From the NCBI GenBank assembly GCA_017624235.1, contig JAGANL010000050.1:1-64000 (forward strand): 64,000 bases of DNA, given 5' to 3'. Below, in pieces: positions 52,326-63,550 of this stretch. This stretch comes from Lachnospiraceae bacterium (GTDB taxonomy: Bacteria > Bacillota > Clostridia > Lachnospirales > Lachnospiraceae). Position numbers and translations under genes: made by a program. Under the pieces are notes generated by a model. The model saw only the letters and a list, made by a program, of their open reading frames with translations. It was not told the DNA's origin and did not search any database. The first letter of the stretch is position 1. Each line of letters opens with the position of its first letter.

Positions 52326-55037
52326 TCAAACAGTCTCCAGGATTTCCACGGCCTGCACATATTTTTTTTCAAAAGCATCCTGTGGCATGGGTCTGTCAAA
52401 ATAATAGCCCTGTATCAGACTGACCTTCATTCCCTTTAATACCTTATACTGCTCCTCGCTCTCAATTCCTTCCACGCAGACATTCACCCCAATCGCATCT
52501 GCCAGCTCCGAAACCATCTTGATAAAGGACTGGGAATAGCTGTCCTTTGCCAGATCCTTCACAAAGCTCTGATCCACCTTGATCACATCCAGCGGCATTT
52601 CCCGGATATGATTTAAGGACGAATAACCTGTTCCGAAATCATCCAGCGCAATGCGGGCTCCCAGCTTTTTAATATTTCCCAGAATCTCCTTCATCCGGTC
52701 CATATCGTTGATAGCCAGACTCTCGGTAACCTCCAAGGTCAGATTCCGGGGGGCGATTCCTGTCTCCCGAATCGTCTGTTCGATGATTTCCACAATATCC
52801 GGCTGCAGAAGCTGTACGACGGAAAGGTTCACATTGACCTTATAATTCGGCCTTCCGCTCTCATTCCACTTTCTGCAGGCCACACAAGCCTGCTTGAGCA
52901 CATGATTGCCGATCGGATTGATCAGGCCCAGATATTCCGCTAACGGAATAAATTCCGCCGGCGAAATAAATCCCAGCTCCGCACTGTTCCACCGGATCAG
53001 AGCTTCCGCTCCGGTACACGGGGTGTCGGGCAGCCTGTTATCCACAATCGGCTGGAAATAAACCTCAAATTCCTTATACCCGTCCACCGTAGCATCGCGC
53101 ATATTCTTTTCCATATCCAGACGCTTATTCGAGCCGGATGCAATATTATCGGAATACTGGGTCATCCGGTTCTTGCCGCCGCGCTTTGCCTCATACATGG
53201 CAATGTCGGCCTTCTTGATCAGCTCCTGTACATTATCGCCTTCCGTCGGGAAATTGACTACGCCCATGCTCATGGTACAATAATAATCGGCATCCTTTAA
53301 AAACCATGGTCTGCCAAAAATATCCCTTATTTCATTGATAATCCTGTCAAACTTTTGAAAGCTTGCAGGAGGAATGATAATGACAAACTCATCTCCACCC
53401 ATCCGGTAACAGGTATTATCGATTCCGTCTATTCTTTTCAGACTGTGTGAGATGGCTTTTAAGAGCACATCCCCATACTGATGCCCCAGGCCGTCATTGA
53501 TGTGCTTGAAATCATCCAGATCCAGATAGAGCAGCGCTCCCTCCGTACCATCCTTCTTTGCCTGATCAATATGCCATGCAAGATCCCGCTCACAGCACAT
53601 ACGGTTATATAAGCCGGTCAGGAAATCCGTATAGGCCTGCTGCTCAATCTTTCTTTGATAAATCTTCTTATCCGTAATATCATAAATCGCATACAGGGCA
53701 GCTTTCCTGCCGTCCACCCATCGTATGCCTGTATAATAAAGATCATACCAACGCTTTTTTTCCGTATGGCTGAACTCATAATTGCCATCGTTTCTGCCGG
53801 CCGAAGCACCTCTTTCCAGCAGAGCATCCAGCGTACCATCTTTCAATTCCTTCTCAAAGGTTCTTTTCAGAATGCGGTTGCCAAATAAAAACCGACCAGT
53901 CTCCTCATCCTTGACATAAATGGCACTGCCTACATGATCCAGAATATTTTCCAGTGTCTCATAGGAGCTGACCAGTGAATTTTTCTGAAGCCGTTTTGTA
54001 ATAATGCTCTGCATAATCTTAACGACATCATTGACAAACCGAATCTCATCCACCTGCCATCGTCTTTCTGCTTTGCACTGGCAAAAGGACGCATACATGC
54101 TGACCGTATCATTGAGCCGTATCGGCATGATAATCAGCGATTTTAAATGCATCCGCTTCATATATTCATTGTCAGCAGCCGAACATTCCGAAAGGGAGGA
54201 GATGACCAACGGCTTCTCTATCTCCAAAAGCTGTGGCTGATCCATTCCCCTTGTCTGGTCAAATACCGATGCAATACCATGATTGCACCACTCACCTACC
54301 AGATCAATGTATTTTCCCTGCTTATGCTTTCTGAAAATCTGACAGCTTGAAACCTCCAGATAACTGCCCGCCAGCTTCAGAATCTCCTGCAGGATTGCTT
54401 CTATGCCCTCGTCACTGTCCAAAAACTGTACAATTTCCGTAAAGGTTTCAATCCTGCGCAGCGACTCGCTCATTTCCTGTTCTGAGGTTCTGTCCCGCTG
54501 CCATTCCTTTTCTGCTTCCATACTTTGAAGCTTCATCGAAAACAACTTTCTGCTGATGGTTCCAAGCAGCTCTAAGGAGCGATACATTCTGTTTTCTGTC
54601 GTAACCGTCTTCATCCCGGTAAGCTGATGTTCCACAGCCCCTTCCTGCTCCGGAAACACAGCCAGAATAAACCAGCAGCAGAACACCCTGCCGGATACCC
54701 TCACCGCAAGCGCTGCCAGTCTCACATTCTCATACTCCGTAGGCTCTACGATCTGCTCCTCCAGAGAACCCTCTTCCGAGACACGACGGAACATCGCGTC
54801 CATCCGCTCTGCGGATACACAGCCCTGAATCCGTTCTTTCTCTGTCTTTTCGCCTGACCACTCTGTAACAGGATGCCCCTTCTCATCCACACAAAGTGCA
54901 AATACATCTTCTGCCCTGCAGAACCGTTTCTGCAGCTGCTCCATGTCCCCCTTTTCCAGCAGTCCTTCCACGGCATGTTTCTCATCCCTGCCTGAATTTT
55001 CTCTTATTATACCCTGCACCTTATAGCCTCCACTCAT
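52326..55037 (-). CDS. GGDEF and EAL domain protein with GAF and PAS sensors
   Basis: A 903-residue cyclic-di-GMP enzyme without membrane segments. In order: an N-terminal unassigned region (about 1-185), a GAF domain (about 195-345), a PAS domain (about 360-470), GGDEF (about 480-630) and EAL (about 650-890). The synthase motif RMGGDEFVI is intact, and the phosphodiesterase motif EALIRW, with the later EVTESLA and DDFGTGYSSL, is intact, so either activity is possible. The start at 55037 has GGGAAGAG before it; a GTG at 55040 is adjacent. Which signal is sensed cannot be told. Confidence 0.92.
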   Translation of the reverse strand: MSGGYKVQGIIRENSGRDEKHAVEGLLEKGDMEQLQKRFCRAEDVFALCVDEKGHPVTEWSGEKTEKERIQGCVSAERMDAMFRRVSEEGSLEEQIVEPTEYENVRLAALAVRVSGRVFCCWFILAVFPEQEGAVEHQLTGMKTVTTENRMYRSLELLGTISRKLFSMKLQSMEAEKEWQRDRTSEQEMSESLRRIETFTEIVQFLDSDEGIEAILQEILKLAGSYLEVSSCQIFRKHKQGKYIDLVGEWCNHGIASVFDQTRGMDQPQLLEIEKPLVISSLSECSAADNEYMKRMHLKSLIIMPIRLNDTVSMYASFCQCKAERRWQVDEIRFVNDVVKIMQSIITKRLQKNSLVSSYETLENILDHVGSAIYVKDEETGRFLFGNRILKRTFEKELKDGTLDALLERGASAGRNDGNYEFSHTEKKRWYDLYYTGIRWVDGRKAALYAIYDITDKKIYQRKIEQQAYTDFLTGLYNRMCCERDLAWHIDQAKKDGTEGALLYLDLDDFKHINDGLGHQYGDVLLKAISHSLKRIDGIDNTCYRMGGDEFVIIIPPASFQKFDRIINEIRDIFGRPWFLKDADYYCTMSMGVVNFPTEGDNVQELIKKADIAMYEAKRGGKNRMTQYSDNIASGSNKRLDMEKNMRDATVDGYKEFEVYFQPIVDNRLPDTPCTGAEALIRWNSAELGFISPAEFIPLAEYLGLINPIGNHVLKQACVACRKWNESGRPNYKVNVNLSVVQLLQPDIVEIIEQTIRETGIAPRNLTLEVTESLAINDMDRMKEILGNIKKLGARIALDDFGTGYSSLNHIREMPLDVIKVDQSFVKDLAKDSYSQSFIKMVSELADAIGVNVCVEGIESEEQYKVLKGMKVSLIQGYYFDRPMPQDAFEKKYVQAVEILETV

Positions 55038-55130
55038 CACTCTTCCCTGAATGTATTTTGTACCATTATTTTACATGAAAAAATGCCACATTGCAACACT
55101 TCTTCCCCTGCCCGATACGGCTTGGACTGC

Positions 55131-55160
55131 TTTACATATGCGGTGCAATTATGCTAGAAT
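55131..55160 (+). promoter_or_regulatory. Promoter of the polytopic membrane protein gene
   Basis: TTTACA (55131-55136), 18-bp spacer, TAGAAT (55155-55160), about 48 nt before the ATG. Confidence 0.65.
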
Positions 55161-55207
55161 AAGTCCATTGAAGAAATTCAAAATAAGAGGAAAAGAGTAG
55201 AAATTTC

Positions 55208-56620
55208 ATGTATTTGAAGCTTATGACCAACCAAAGAAGCTCCGAAAGAATCAAGGCATTTTTCTTTTATCTGACGCTGATTTTGTCGATGCTTTTTTTT
55301 GTATTCCTACAGCCGCTCGGAGAACCGCCGGATGAAAGCGGCCGCTATCTGATTGTACAGTATATCTGTCTGCACGGCACACTGCCCCACGGGGCAGACC
55401 CGGAAATTCTGCTGTTCGGCTACGGCGGCTCGTATGGCTTCCAGCCCATCCTGACCTATATCATTCAGGGATATCTGCTGCACTTTTTATTCCAGTTCTG
55501 CAAGGACGGTTATCTGCTGCTTCTGGCAGCCAGACTGGTCAATGTAGCCTTCGGCATCATCATGGCTGTTTATGTGCGGAAAACAGCAAAGCTTCTGTTT
55601 CAGGATACCAACTGGCAGTGGCTGTTCAGCATCCTTGTCATGTTCCTGCCGCAGAGTCTCTTCCTGCATACCTATGTCAACACGGATTCCATGGCCATGA
55701 TGTCCACCGCCATGATGCTCTATGCCTGGATAAAGGGGTATCAGACACATTGGGACAGGACTTCCTGTATCACGCTGTCTGCCGGAATCTCCCTCTGTGC
55801 CCTCTCCTACTATAATGCGTACGGCTTCATCCTTTGCAGCATCCTGTTCTTTGTCTACACCTGGATCGAATCCGATCCTGTGACCGGGAAAAAACATATA
55901 AACTGGAAAGGGCTGTTTCGACGCGGACTCTTCATCAGCGCCATCGTTCTGGTCTGCATCAGCTGGTGGTTCATCCGAAATGCCGTCCTGTACGACGGAG
56001 ACTTTTTAGGGCTGTCTGCACGCGCAGAATGTACCCTGGAAACCGCTACGGAAAAATACCATCCGCTGACCAAGGAAACCTACTATAACACAGGCTTTTC
56101 TCTCTGGTACATGATTTTTAAAACCGATTTTCTGGAGCTTCTGACAAACAGTACAATTGCCACCTTCGGGCCGATGAGTATTGTAACCTTCAAGCATATT
56201 TATACCGTCATCAAATGGCTGACCTTAATCAGCCTTGCAGGGCTGTTCCTTCCAAAAAGGTTCCGGGCAAGCTCTCCTTCCTGTGCGGAGCAGTTCCCTG
56301 CCGCAGACCGCAGAGCCTTATATGGGAACATGGTTTTGTGCATCCTCATTCCCATCGTGCTTTGTGTCGGCTACTCCTATCTGAGTGACTATCAGCCTCA
56401 GGGACGTTATATCCTGCCGATGCTGCTTCCGTTTGCATACTTTATGGCTCTTGGGCTCTCACGGATTGCAGGCTGCATCAAACATGCTGCCGCGGACCGC
56501 ATCATCGTAGTATCTGTTATTGCATTTTACTTTTATGCGCTCTGGATTACGCTGTTTAAGGTGGTCTTTCCGGTTTATTATCCGACCTCCATCTTAAACT
56601 ATATCCGCAATGTTTTGTAA
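55208..56620 (+). CDS. Polytopic membrane protein, DUF2142/GT-C glycosyltransferase-like
   Basis: A 470-residue protein with about ten hydrophobic segments. After the first helix an acidic loop with PPDESGRYL, and later regions (RNAVLYDGDFLG, DYQPQGRYILP), resemble DUF2142 and related GT-C transferases that act on surface polysaccharides. The ATG follows AGGAAAAGAG at slightly long spacing. It stands alone with its own promoter and terminator. Function is not established. Confidence 0.7.
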   Translation: MYLKLMTNQRSSERIKAFFFYLTLILSMLFFVFLQPLGEPPDESGRYLIVQYICLHGTLPHGADPEILLFGYGGSYGFQPILTYIIQGYLLHFLFQFCKDGYLLLLAARLVNVAFGIIMAVYVRKTAKLLFQDTNWQWLFSILVMFLPQSLFLHTYVNTDSMAMMSTAMMLYAWIKGYQTHWDRTSCITLSAGISLCALSYYNAYGFILCSILFFVYTWIESDPVTGKKHINWKGLFRRGLFISAIVLVCISWWFIRNAVLYDGDFLGLSARAECTLETATEKYHPLTKETYYNTGFSLWYMIFKTDFLELLTNSTIATFGPMSIVTFKHIYTVIKWLTLISLAGLFLPKRFRASSPSCAEQFPAADRRALYGNMVLCILIPIVLCVGYSYLSDYQPQGRYILPMLLPFAYFMALGLSRIAGCIKHAAADRIIVVSVIAFYFYALWITLFKVVFPVYYPTSILNYIRNVL

Positions 56621-56638
56621 TCTTTCGGCATCATTACA

Positions 56639-56686
56639 AAAAAGGCCGCCGCATCTTGGATTTTCATCTTTGATGCGACGGCCTTT
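56639..56686. terminator. Bidirectional terminator between the DUF2142-like gene and guaB
   Basis: AAAAAGGCCGCCGCATC pairs with GATGCGACGGCCTTTT (one bulged mismatch), 16-nt loop, A run before and T run after, so it can serve both convergent genes. Confidence 0.85.
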
Positions 56687-56729
56687 TATATGCTATTCAC
56701 TCATGTCCAGCAGTCTGCTGCCACCTTTT

Positions 56730-58249
<1,520 letters not shown>

Positions 58250-58253
<4 letters not shown>

Positions 58254-58747
58254 TCCGTAAAAACCTTTCTTGGCGCTATGTTCTGAATGGCTTTGATCAT
58301 CTGCGCATTCGGCTCAAAAATCACTTTTTTCTCGCCATTAAAATACATCACATATCTGGTATCCGGCTGATTTACCGTGCCTGTGCTGTAATCCACGGTC
58401 TTATAGCTTCTGTTCTTATATTCATCCAGACGCCAGGACGAAATCGGTGCAAGCACCTCCATACGCTCCAGATCAAATACATCTGCTTTCTTTCTTCTGC
58501 TCTTTGCCATCACCTTATCGATGGATAACTGCCTGTCCACATACAGATATTCAAATTCCAAATCTGCATTCAAATATACGAAATAAGCTGCTGCACCACA
58601 CAGCACCGCTGCAATGAGAAACGGAAGCAGCCCCATCAGCCCAAGCAGTCCCAGAATCACCGTAGCCCCGATTGTCACAATCCGCAGCACAGCCATTCCG
58701 ATGGGTGTCTTTCTTTTAATCAATACTTCTACATATGTGTCATTCAT
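58250..58747 (-). CDS. DUF6106-like membrane protein
   Basis: A 165-residue protein with two adjacent N-terminal hydrophobic helices (about 20-58, LRIVTIGATVILGLLG and LPFLIAAVLCGAAAYFVY) followed by a cytoplasmic domain of mixed strands (FEYLYVDRQLSIDKVMAKSRRKK, RYVMYFNGEKKVIFEPN). It resembles the DUF6106 family of Clostridia, whose role is unknown. The start at 58747 (MNDTYVEV) has GGAGG about 8 nt before it. It precedes guaB, and its coding end contains the guaB -35 box. Confidence 0.75.
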
Positions 58748-58831
58748 CCCTTTACCTCCACTTTTCGACATCTACTTTATAATATAGTACAAAGTATTTG
58801 GTGTTGCAAGACTGGGCGGATGGTTTCATGG

Positions 58832-59134
58832 AAATTTTATAGAAGGTCAGCCGTCCTGCCCCGTCTGCGCCCTCGCTGCTCCACAGCAAAAATCTGAATA
58901 CGACATTCGGACTGGAGTTTTCTAAATAGAGCACCCGAATTTTGGCATCCGTCCGGGGCGGCGTCCATGTGCATCCATGCACACGACGCCTAAAATCGGC
59001 ATCCGTGCCGATTTTTCCCTGGGCTATGAATGCTCTATTAAGAAAACGCACAGTCCTCCTGTAAGTATTCAGATTTTTGCTGTGGAGCAGCGAGGGCGCA
59101 GACGGGGCGGGACGGCTGACCTTCTATAAAATTT
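58832..59134 (+). repeat. Long-hairpin element, copy C (303 bp)
   Basis: Arms 58832-58901 and 59065-59134 pair at 69 of 70 positions; the one difference would be a U-G wobble in a plus-strand RNA. The head: GGACTG (58909-58914) with CAGTCC (59051-59056), ATAGAGCA (58926-58933) with TGCTCTAT (59031-59038), hairpin GGCGTC..GTGCA..TGCAC..GACGCC (58960-58990), hairpin AAAATCGGCA / TGCCGATTTT (58992-59015). It lies in the divergent gap between the DUF6106 gene and the next plus-strand gene, oriented towards the latter, and ends just before that gene's promoter. Confidence 0.85.
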
Positions 59135-59158
59135 TAGAAATACTTTCTATTCTGTTTC

Positions 59159-59187
59159 TTGTTTTCTCCCTCTATCCACGTTATACT
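59159..59187 (+). promoter_or_regulatory. Promoter of the membrane-anchored orphan gene
   Basis: TTGTTT (59159-59164), 17-bp spacer, TATACT (59182-59187), about 56 nt before the ATG and just outside the right arm of element C. Confidence 0.6.
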
Positions 59188-59242
59188 ATTTCTACAGCTT
59201 TACTATCTATGAGATTTACTCAAGAAAGGAATTTCACACACT

Positions 59243-59992
59243 ATGTCTTCCGCACACGAAAATATTCATGATGAAATCAAAGAACAGACTAAGAAATGGA
59301 AGGATATGACTCCGAAGCAGAAATGGGGTTATTTCTGGGAATATTATAAGATACCGACTCTGGTAGCCATCTGTATCATTGCTACGGTTATCGTCTTTGT
59401 CAAAGATTATATCGAAGGACAGAAGGAAACGCTGCTCTATGCCGTATTTGTCAACTCCAATCCCATGAATGACTACGAACAGCTTGCCGCAGCTTTTGCC
59501 TCCTATGCAGACATTGATCTGGAACAGAATCATGTGACGATCGACTCCTCCGTGCAGTCCGGTGGCTCCAATTACCAGATGGATATGGCTTCTACGCAGA
59601 AAATGATGGCCATGGTATCTGCCGGAACTCTGGATGTCTTTTTGGGCAGTGAAGCAGCTTTCTGTAATTATACGGACGCAGGCTATTTTGCCGACCTACG
59701 CACCATTCTGCCGGATGATATATTAAAAAGCTATGCGGATGATTTCTATTATTATACCTATGACCCCCAGGCCGCCAAAGCAGAGGCCGAGGAAGTCGGC
59801 GTACAGTACGAGGAATCAGACGGCCCATATGATACGCTCGAGCCTGTCCCGATTGGCATCAAAGTAACCGCTCTTCCCAATCTGCCGGAAAACACCTTCC
59901 AGAGTACGGATGACTGCATCTTCGGCATCTTTGCCAATTCTGAGCATACCGAGCTGGCACTGCTGTTCCTGAACTATCTGGAAGGGAAATAA
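59243..59992 (+). CDS. Membrane-anchored protein of unknown function
   Basis: A 249-residue protein with a charged cytoplasmic start, a conserved-looking KWKDMTPKQKWGYFWEYYKIPT segment before one transmembrane helix (about 38-56, LVAICIIATVIVFV), and a soluble extracytoplasmic domain. The outer domain has a faint periplasmic-binding-protein look (MMAMVSAGTLDVFLGSEAAFCNY), which may suggest ligand binding, but I assign no function. AAAGGA precedes the ATG. Monocistronic. Confidence 0.7.
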   Translation: MSSAHENIHDEIKEQTKKWKDMTPKQKWGYFWEYYKIPTLVAICIIATVIVFVKDYIEGQKETLLYAVFVNSNPMNDYEQLAAAFASYADIDLEQNHVTIDSSVQSGGSNYQMDMASTQKMMAMVSAGTLDVFLGSEAAFCNYTDAGYFADLRTILPDDILKSYADDFYYYTYDPQAAKAEAEEVGVQYEESDGPYDTLEPVPIGIKVTALPNLPENTFQSTDDCIFGIFANSEHTELALLFLNYLEGK

Positions 59993-60078
59993 AAATTTCC
60001 GGACATTGCTGCCGCTTTGGTCTTTCCCAACAGCGGAAGGGGTATCACCTTTGTGCATACAGCACTTTCACCGGATGC

Positions 60079-60759
60079 TTATGCTTTGGCCGCCGGATAC
60101 TCGTTGCACAGCAGACGGTAAGGAACCTCGTCCTCCTCGATTTTCGGGAAACGTCCTACGTTTTCATAAAAACGATTGTCGGTATTGTCATCATTACACA
60201 TGGACACTTCTCCAATCAATACATCTCCGGTTCCTTCCTTGACATCAAAATCATGATACTGATGCGGCCATAAGGTAATGCTTTCACCCGGCTTTAATTC
60301 CACTCCGGTTCCCGCCGGAACATAATAGGAACGCCCGTCAGAGTTCACCAATACATCGGTCTTTCCAAGTTCTCCGTTATCATCATTATATACATGAATA
60401 ATCAAGGTTCCGCCGCCGCGGTTAATGATATCCTCACTCTTTTTCCAGTGGAAGTGCATCGGAGAATGCTGACCCTCCTTGATCATAAGCAGCTTTTCGG
60501 CATACACCTTTTTGTACTTCGGATTGTTCTGATTGCCGTTACGCAGGGTAATCAAAGCAAAGCCGACCTTTTTAAAATCTCCCAAACCATAATCCGTAAT
60601 ATCCCAGCCGAGCATATTGTCACGGATTTCGTCATATTCCGAGCTCTTATCCGTCCATTCCTCCGGTGTAAAGTTACAGAATGGCGGCAGTTCAAAGCCA
60701 TGCTCCTTTACCAGTGCTTCCATTTCCCTGATTGCTGCATTGATTTCCGATCTCTTCAT
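60079..60759 (-). CDS. D-lyxose/D-mannose ketol-isomerase family protein
   Basis: A 226-residue cupin-fold sugar isomerase of the D-lyxose isomerase family, interconverting D-lyxose with D-xylulose (and often D-mannose with D-fructose). The metal ligands are in MHFHWKKSEDI near 105-115 and HQYHDF near 175. Length is typical. The start at 60759 (MKRSEINAAI) has GGAGG upstream. Divergent AraC regulator at 138 nt suggests sugar-responsive control. Confidence 0.9.
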   Translation of the reverse strand: MKRSEINAAIREMEALVKEHGFELPPFCNFTPEEWTDKSSEYDEIRDNMLGWDITDYGLGDFKKVGFALITLRNGNQNNPKYKKVYAEKLLMIKEGQHSPMHFHWKKSEDIINRGGGTLIIHVYNDDNGELGKTDVLVNSDGRSYYVPAGTGVELKPGESITLWPHQYHDFDVKEGTGDVLIGEVSMCNDDNTDNRFYENVGRFPKIEEDEVPYRLLCNEYPAAKA

Positions 60760-60896
60760 TTCATTTTCCTCCATTTCCGTCATGTGGCATTGACTATCCT
60801 TGTCTTTCATTATAAAATTATTCAAAACGTATTGCTATCATTTATATATACCGTACAAAATTGACAGAAAAAAAATCTTTAGAAGGTGAGAAAACC

Positions 60897-61775
60897 ATGA
60901 AAACACCCTTTGAATGGAGCGATGTTCCCTTCCACTCCAAAGAACGAATCGTACGTACTACGAAAGAACTTCAGATCCCGGGACTGCGCATGTTTGGAAA
61001 GCATACCATGACGAACGCAGTCTCTCCTCTGCCGCCCCATTTCCACCGCAACTCCTATGAATTTACCTTCGTCACAAACGGAGCGATTTCCTTTACCACC
61101 GAAAAGGATACCTATGAGTTAAACGGATACGACGTATTCATGACAAGGCCAAATGAAATACACAGCACAAATCTCCTTCCGCTCTCGGCCGGAGAAATTA
61201 TCTGGTTCCAGTTGGATATCACAGAAACGGACGAATTTCTCTTCCTCTCACCGAGGGCACGAGAACATCTGCTTTCCATGCTGTCTGCCTTAAAGGGGCC
61301 GCTCTTTTCCAGCAGTGGAAACCGCAGCCTGTCTATGCTCCGGCGTGCCTATGAGCTGTCCGCCTCTGTTTCCGACCGTTTCCAGTGCGCTGCCTGTCTG
61401 GTGCTGGCACTCTATGAATTATCCTCTGCCGCTCAAAAGGCGGTTCGCAGCGTAACCCCGGATATCGAGACTACACTCCGTTACATAAAGGAGCACATCT
61501 ATGATGAACTGTCCCTGGATGAGCTTGCCGGACTCTGCGGTCTTTCTGTTTCACAGTTCAAGCAGAAATTCAAAGCCCAGGTGGGAACTGCGCCCAGGCA
61601 TTACATCAACTATAAAAAAATACAGACCGCAAAAAAGCTGCTGAAGGACGGACTTCCTGTTACGGAAGTTGCCATGTCGCTGGGTTTTAACTCCAGCAGC
61701 TATTTTACGGTCGTATTCAAACGCTATAATGCGTGCAGCCCCTCTGAATATATACAGCAAAATCAGAACCGCTAG
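60897..61775 (+). CDS. AraC family transcriptional regulator
   Basis: A 292-residue regulator with an N-terminal cupin-like ligand domain (LPPHFHRNSYEFTFVTNG, DVFMTRPNEIHS) and a C-terminal pair of helix-turn-helix motifs (DELAGLCGLSVSQFKQKFKAQVGTAPRHYINY and VTEVAMSLGFNSSSYFTVVFKR). The start at 60897 has an AAGGTGAG site. It is divergent from the D-lyxose isomerase gene and most likely activates it in response to a sugar. Confidence 0.92.
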   Translation: MKTPFEWSDVPFHSKERIVRTTKELQIPGLRMFGKHTMTNAVSPLPPHFHRNSYEFTFVTNGAISFTTEKDTYELNGYDVFMTRPNEIHSTNLLPLSAGEIIWFQLDITETDEFLFLSPRAREHLLSMLSALKGPLFSSSGNRSLSMLRRAYELSASVSDRFQCAACLVLALYELSSAAQKAVRSVTPDIETTLRYIKEHIYDELSLDELAGLCGLSVSQFKQKFKAQVGTAPRHYINYKKIQTAKKLLKDGLPVTEVAMSLGFNSSSYFTVVFKRYNACSPSEYIQQNQNR

Positions 61776-61783
61776 CTGTTTTA

Positions 61784-63478
61784 TCAAATTTCAAATCGTT
61801 CCATCAGCTGTACCATGGTCTCCACCTGAGCCTTCTGCTCTTCGCTGACAGCCGCCGTTTCCTGTGATGATGCGGAATTGTTATCTACTACAGAAGATAC
61901 TTGGAACATTCCTTCCTCCACCCGGCGCATATGCTTCACATTTTCATTGAGTATCTGGGCAATCTGGCCCATCTTTTCTGTCGCCGCTTTGGCTCCCTCC
62001 ATGACATTTTCCATGCTGACTGCTGTTTCATCCGCAATCCGAATACCCTTATCCACTGCTGCCACGGTAGTCTCAATAAGCTGCGTAGTCTGGCCCGCCG
62101 CCTTTGCGGACTCCTCTGCCAGACTCTTGACCTGTCCTGCCACGACTGCAAAGCCTCTACCTGCCTCGCCTGCCCTGGCTGCCTCGATTGCTGCATTCAA
62201 AGACAACAGATTCGTCTGGCTGGCAATATCCTCAATGGCTCCAATGATGGTACTGATCTGCTCCGAACACCGGTTAATTTCCCGAATCGCTTCCTTCAAC
62301 TCCTGCATCTTGGCATTGCCTTCATTCAAGGTTTCTCCTGCCTGCGCTGCAATTTTTACGGATTCACTGGCTTCCACCGCATTTCGTTCCATATTCTGGG
62401 TCATATCCCGAATAACCTCTGCAAGCTCCGAAACCTGTCCCGCCTGTGTAGTGCTTCCTTCTGCAAGGTCCTGTGCCGCACTGGAAAGCTGTTCGGAACC
62501 CTTATCAATCTGATCGGAAACCTCCCGCAGCGTATTCAGAGTCTCCCGCATCTTGCCGCTGATGGCCAGAAAAGAATCCTTAATCTCTGTAAATTCGCCA
62601 ATATACTCCTTCTGAAACTGAATCTGGTAATTTCCGTTTCCCATCTGCTCCAGAATACGGGAAATCTCCTGAAGCATATCATGCAGATTCTGCTTCATAA
62701 AGGAAATGGATGACACCATCCGGCCGACCTCGCTGTCATCCTCCTTCAGATCCAGCCGTGTGCTGAAATCACCGCCTGCCAGTACAGTCATATCTGCAGA
62801 TACCTTTTGGATCGGATATAACAGCTCTTCTCTCGCAAACTTGATCGTCCGTACTACCTGCACTGCCACATAAAAGAAAGAAGCCATAAACAGAAGCTGT
62901 GCTATAAGCTGTATCACCTTCCAGATACTGGTGATTGCTGTCTTTCTTTCCTCTATCGTCTGAATGACCGCGCTGGTCTGTTCATTAATCTGCACGATCG
63001 TCTGCTCATACTGGTTGCCGAACACCTGCGCTCTTGCCGCTTCCAGATCCCCGTCCTTCACATTCTGCATGGCAGCCTCCTCAAGCGGCACCAGTCCGTC
63101 CGACATACCTGCGATCTGATCCAGAGCCGCCCAGTCCTCTTCGGACAGGTTGCATTTTTCCAGAACGGCTATTGCCTGTTCCCGGTTCTGATCCTGCTCC
63201 AGCTCCTTCATATAGGCATCATAATACTGCTGATCACCGGTCACGGCATAAGACTGCACGTCAGAGGTCAGCGTCTTGGAACCGAGCCGGTACTGGTTCA
63301 GCGCATCCACCGTATGAAGGAGCTCTGTCTGCTTGGATGTAAGAAAGGCATTTGCCATTACGGATAGCAGCATCATGACAATACCGGTTCCAATGGCGAT
63401 GAATGCCTGACGAACCAGTAATCTTAGCTGCGCCGCCTGTCCGTGCTTTGCGGTTTTCTGTTTCTTCTTCGTTCCCAT
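61784..63478 (-). CDS. Transmembrane methyl-accepting chemotaxis protein
   Basis: A 564-residue receptor: TM1 near 20-45, a four-helix-bundle-type outer sensor (about 45-180), TM2 near 185-205, HAMP (about 205-260), then the signalling domain with the tip [31 protein letters not shown]. The start at 63478 (MGTKKKQK) has GGAGG 7-8 nt before it. No che genes are adjacent; ligand unknown. Confidence 0.92.
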   Translation of the reverse strand: MGTKKKQKTAKHGQAAQLRLLVRQAFIAIGTGIVMMLLSVMANAFLTSKQTELLHTVDALNQYRLGSKTLTSDVQSYAVTGDQQYYDAYMKELEQDQNREQAIAVLEKCNLSEEDWAALDQIAGMSDGLVPLEEAAMQNVKDGDLEAARAQVFGNQYEQTIVQINEQTSAVIQTIEERKTAITSIWKVIQLIAQLLFMASFFYVAVQVVRTIKFAREELLYPIQKVSADMTVLAGGDFSTRLDLKEDDSEVGRMVSSISFMKQNLHDMLQEISRILEQMGNGNYQIQFQKEYIGEFTEIKDSFLAISGKMRETLNTLREVSDQIDKGSEQLSSAAQDLAEGSTTQAGQVSELAEVIRDMTQNMERNAVEASESVKIAAQAGETLNEGNAKMQELKEAIREINRCSEQISTIIGAIEDIASQTNLLSLNAAIEAARAGEAGRGFAVVAGQVKSLAEESAKAAGQTTQLIETTVAAVDKGIRIADETAVSMENVMEGAKAATEKMGQIAQILNENVKHMRRVEEGMFQVSSVVDNNSASSQETAAVSEEQKAQVETMVQLMERFEI

Positions 63479-63550
63479 GTTTTTATCCTCCGTGCCCCAA
63501 AACAATTCTCTATTTCAATAATTGTACTAAAGAAAACACAACAGGTCAAT

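Noticed and set aside
58752-59051. Minus-strand ORF of 99 codons across element C, similar in translation to an ORF across element B
   Set aside because: The similarity follows from the conserved hairpin head. There is no ribosome binding site, the frame runs through both hairpins, and stem changes between copies follow base pairing rather than codon positions.
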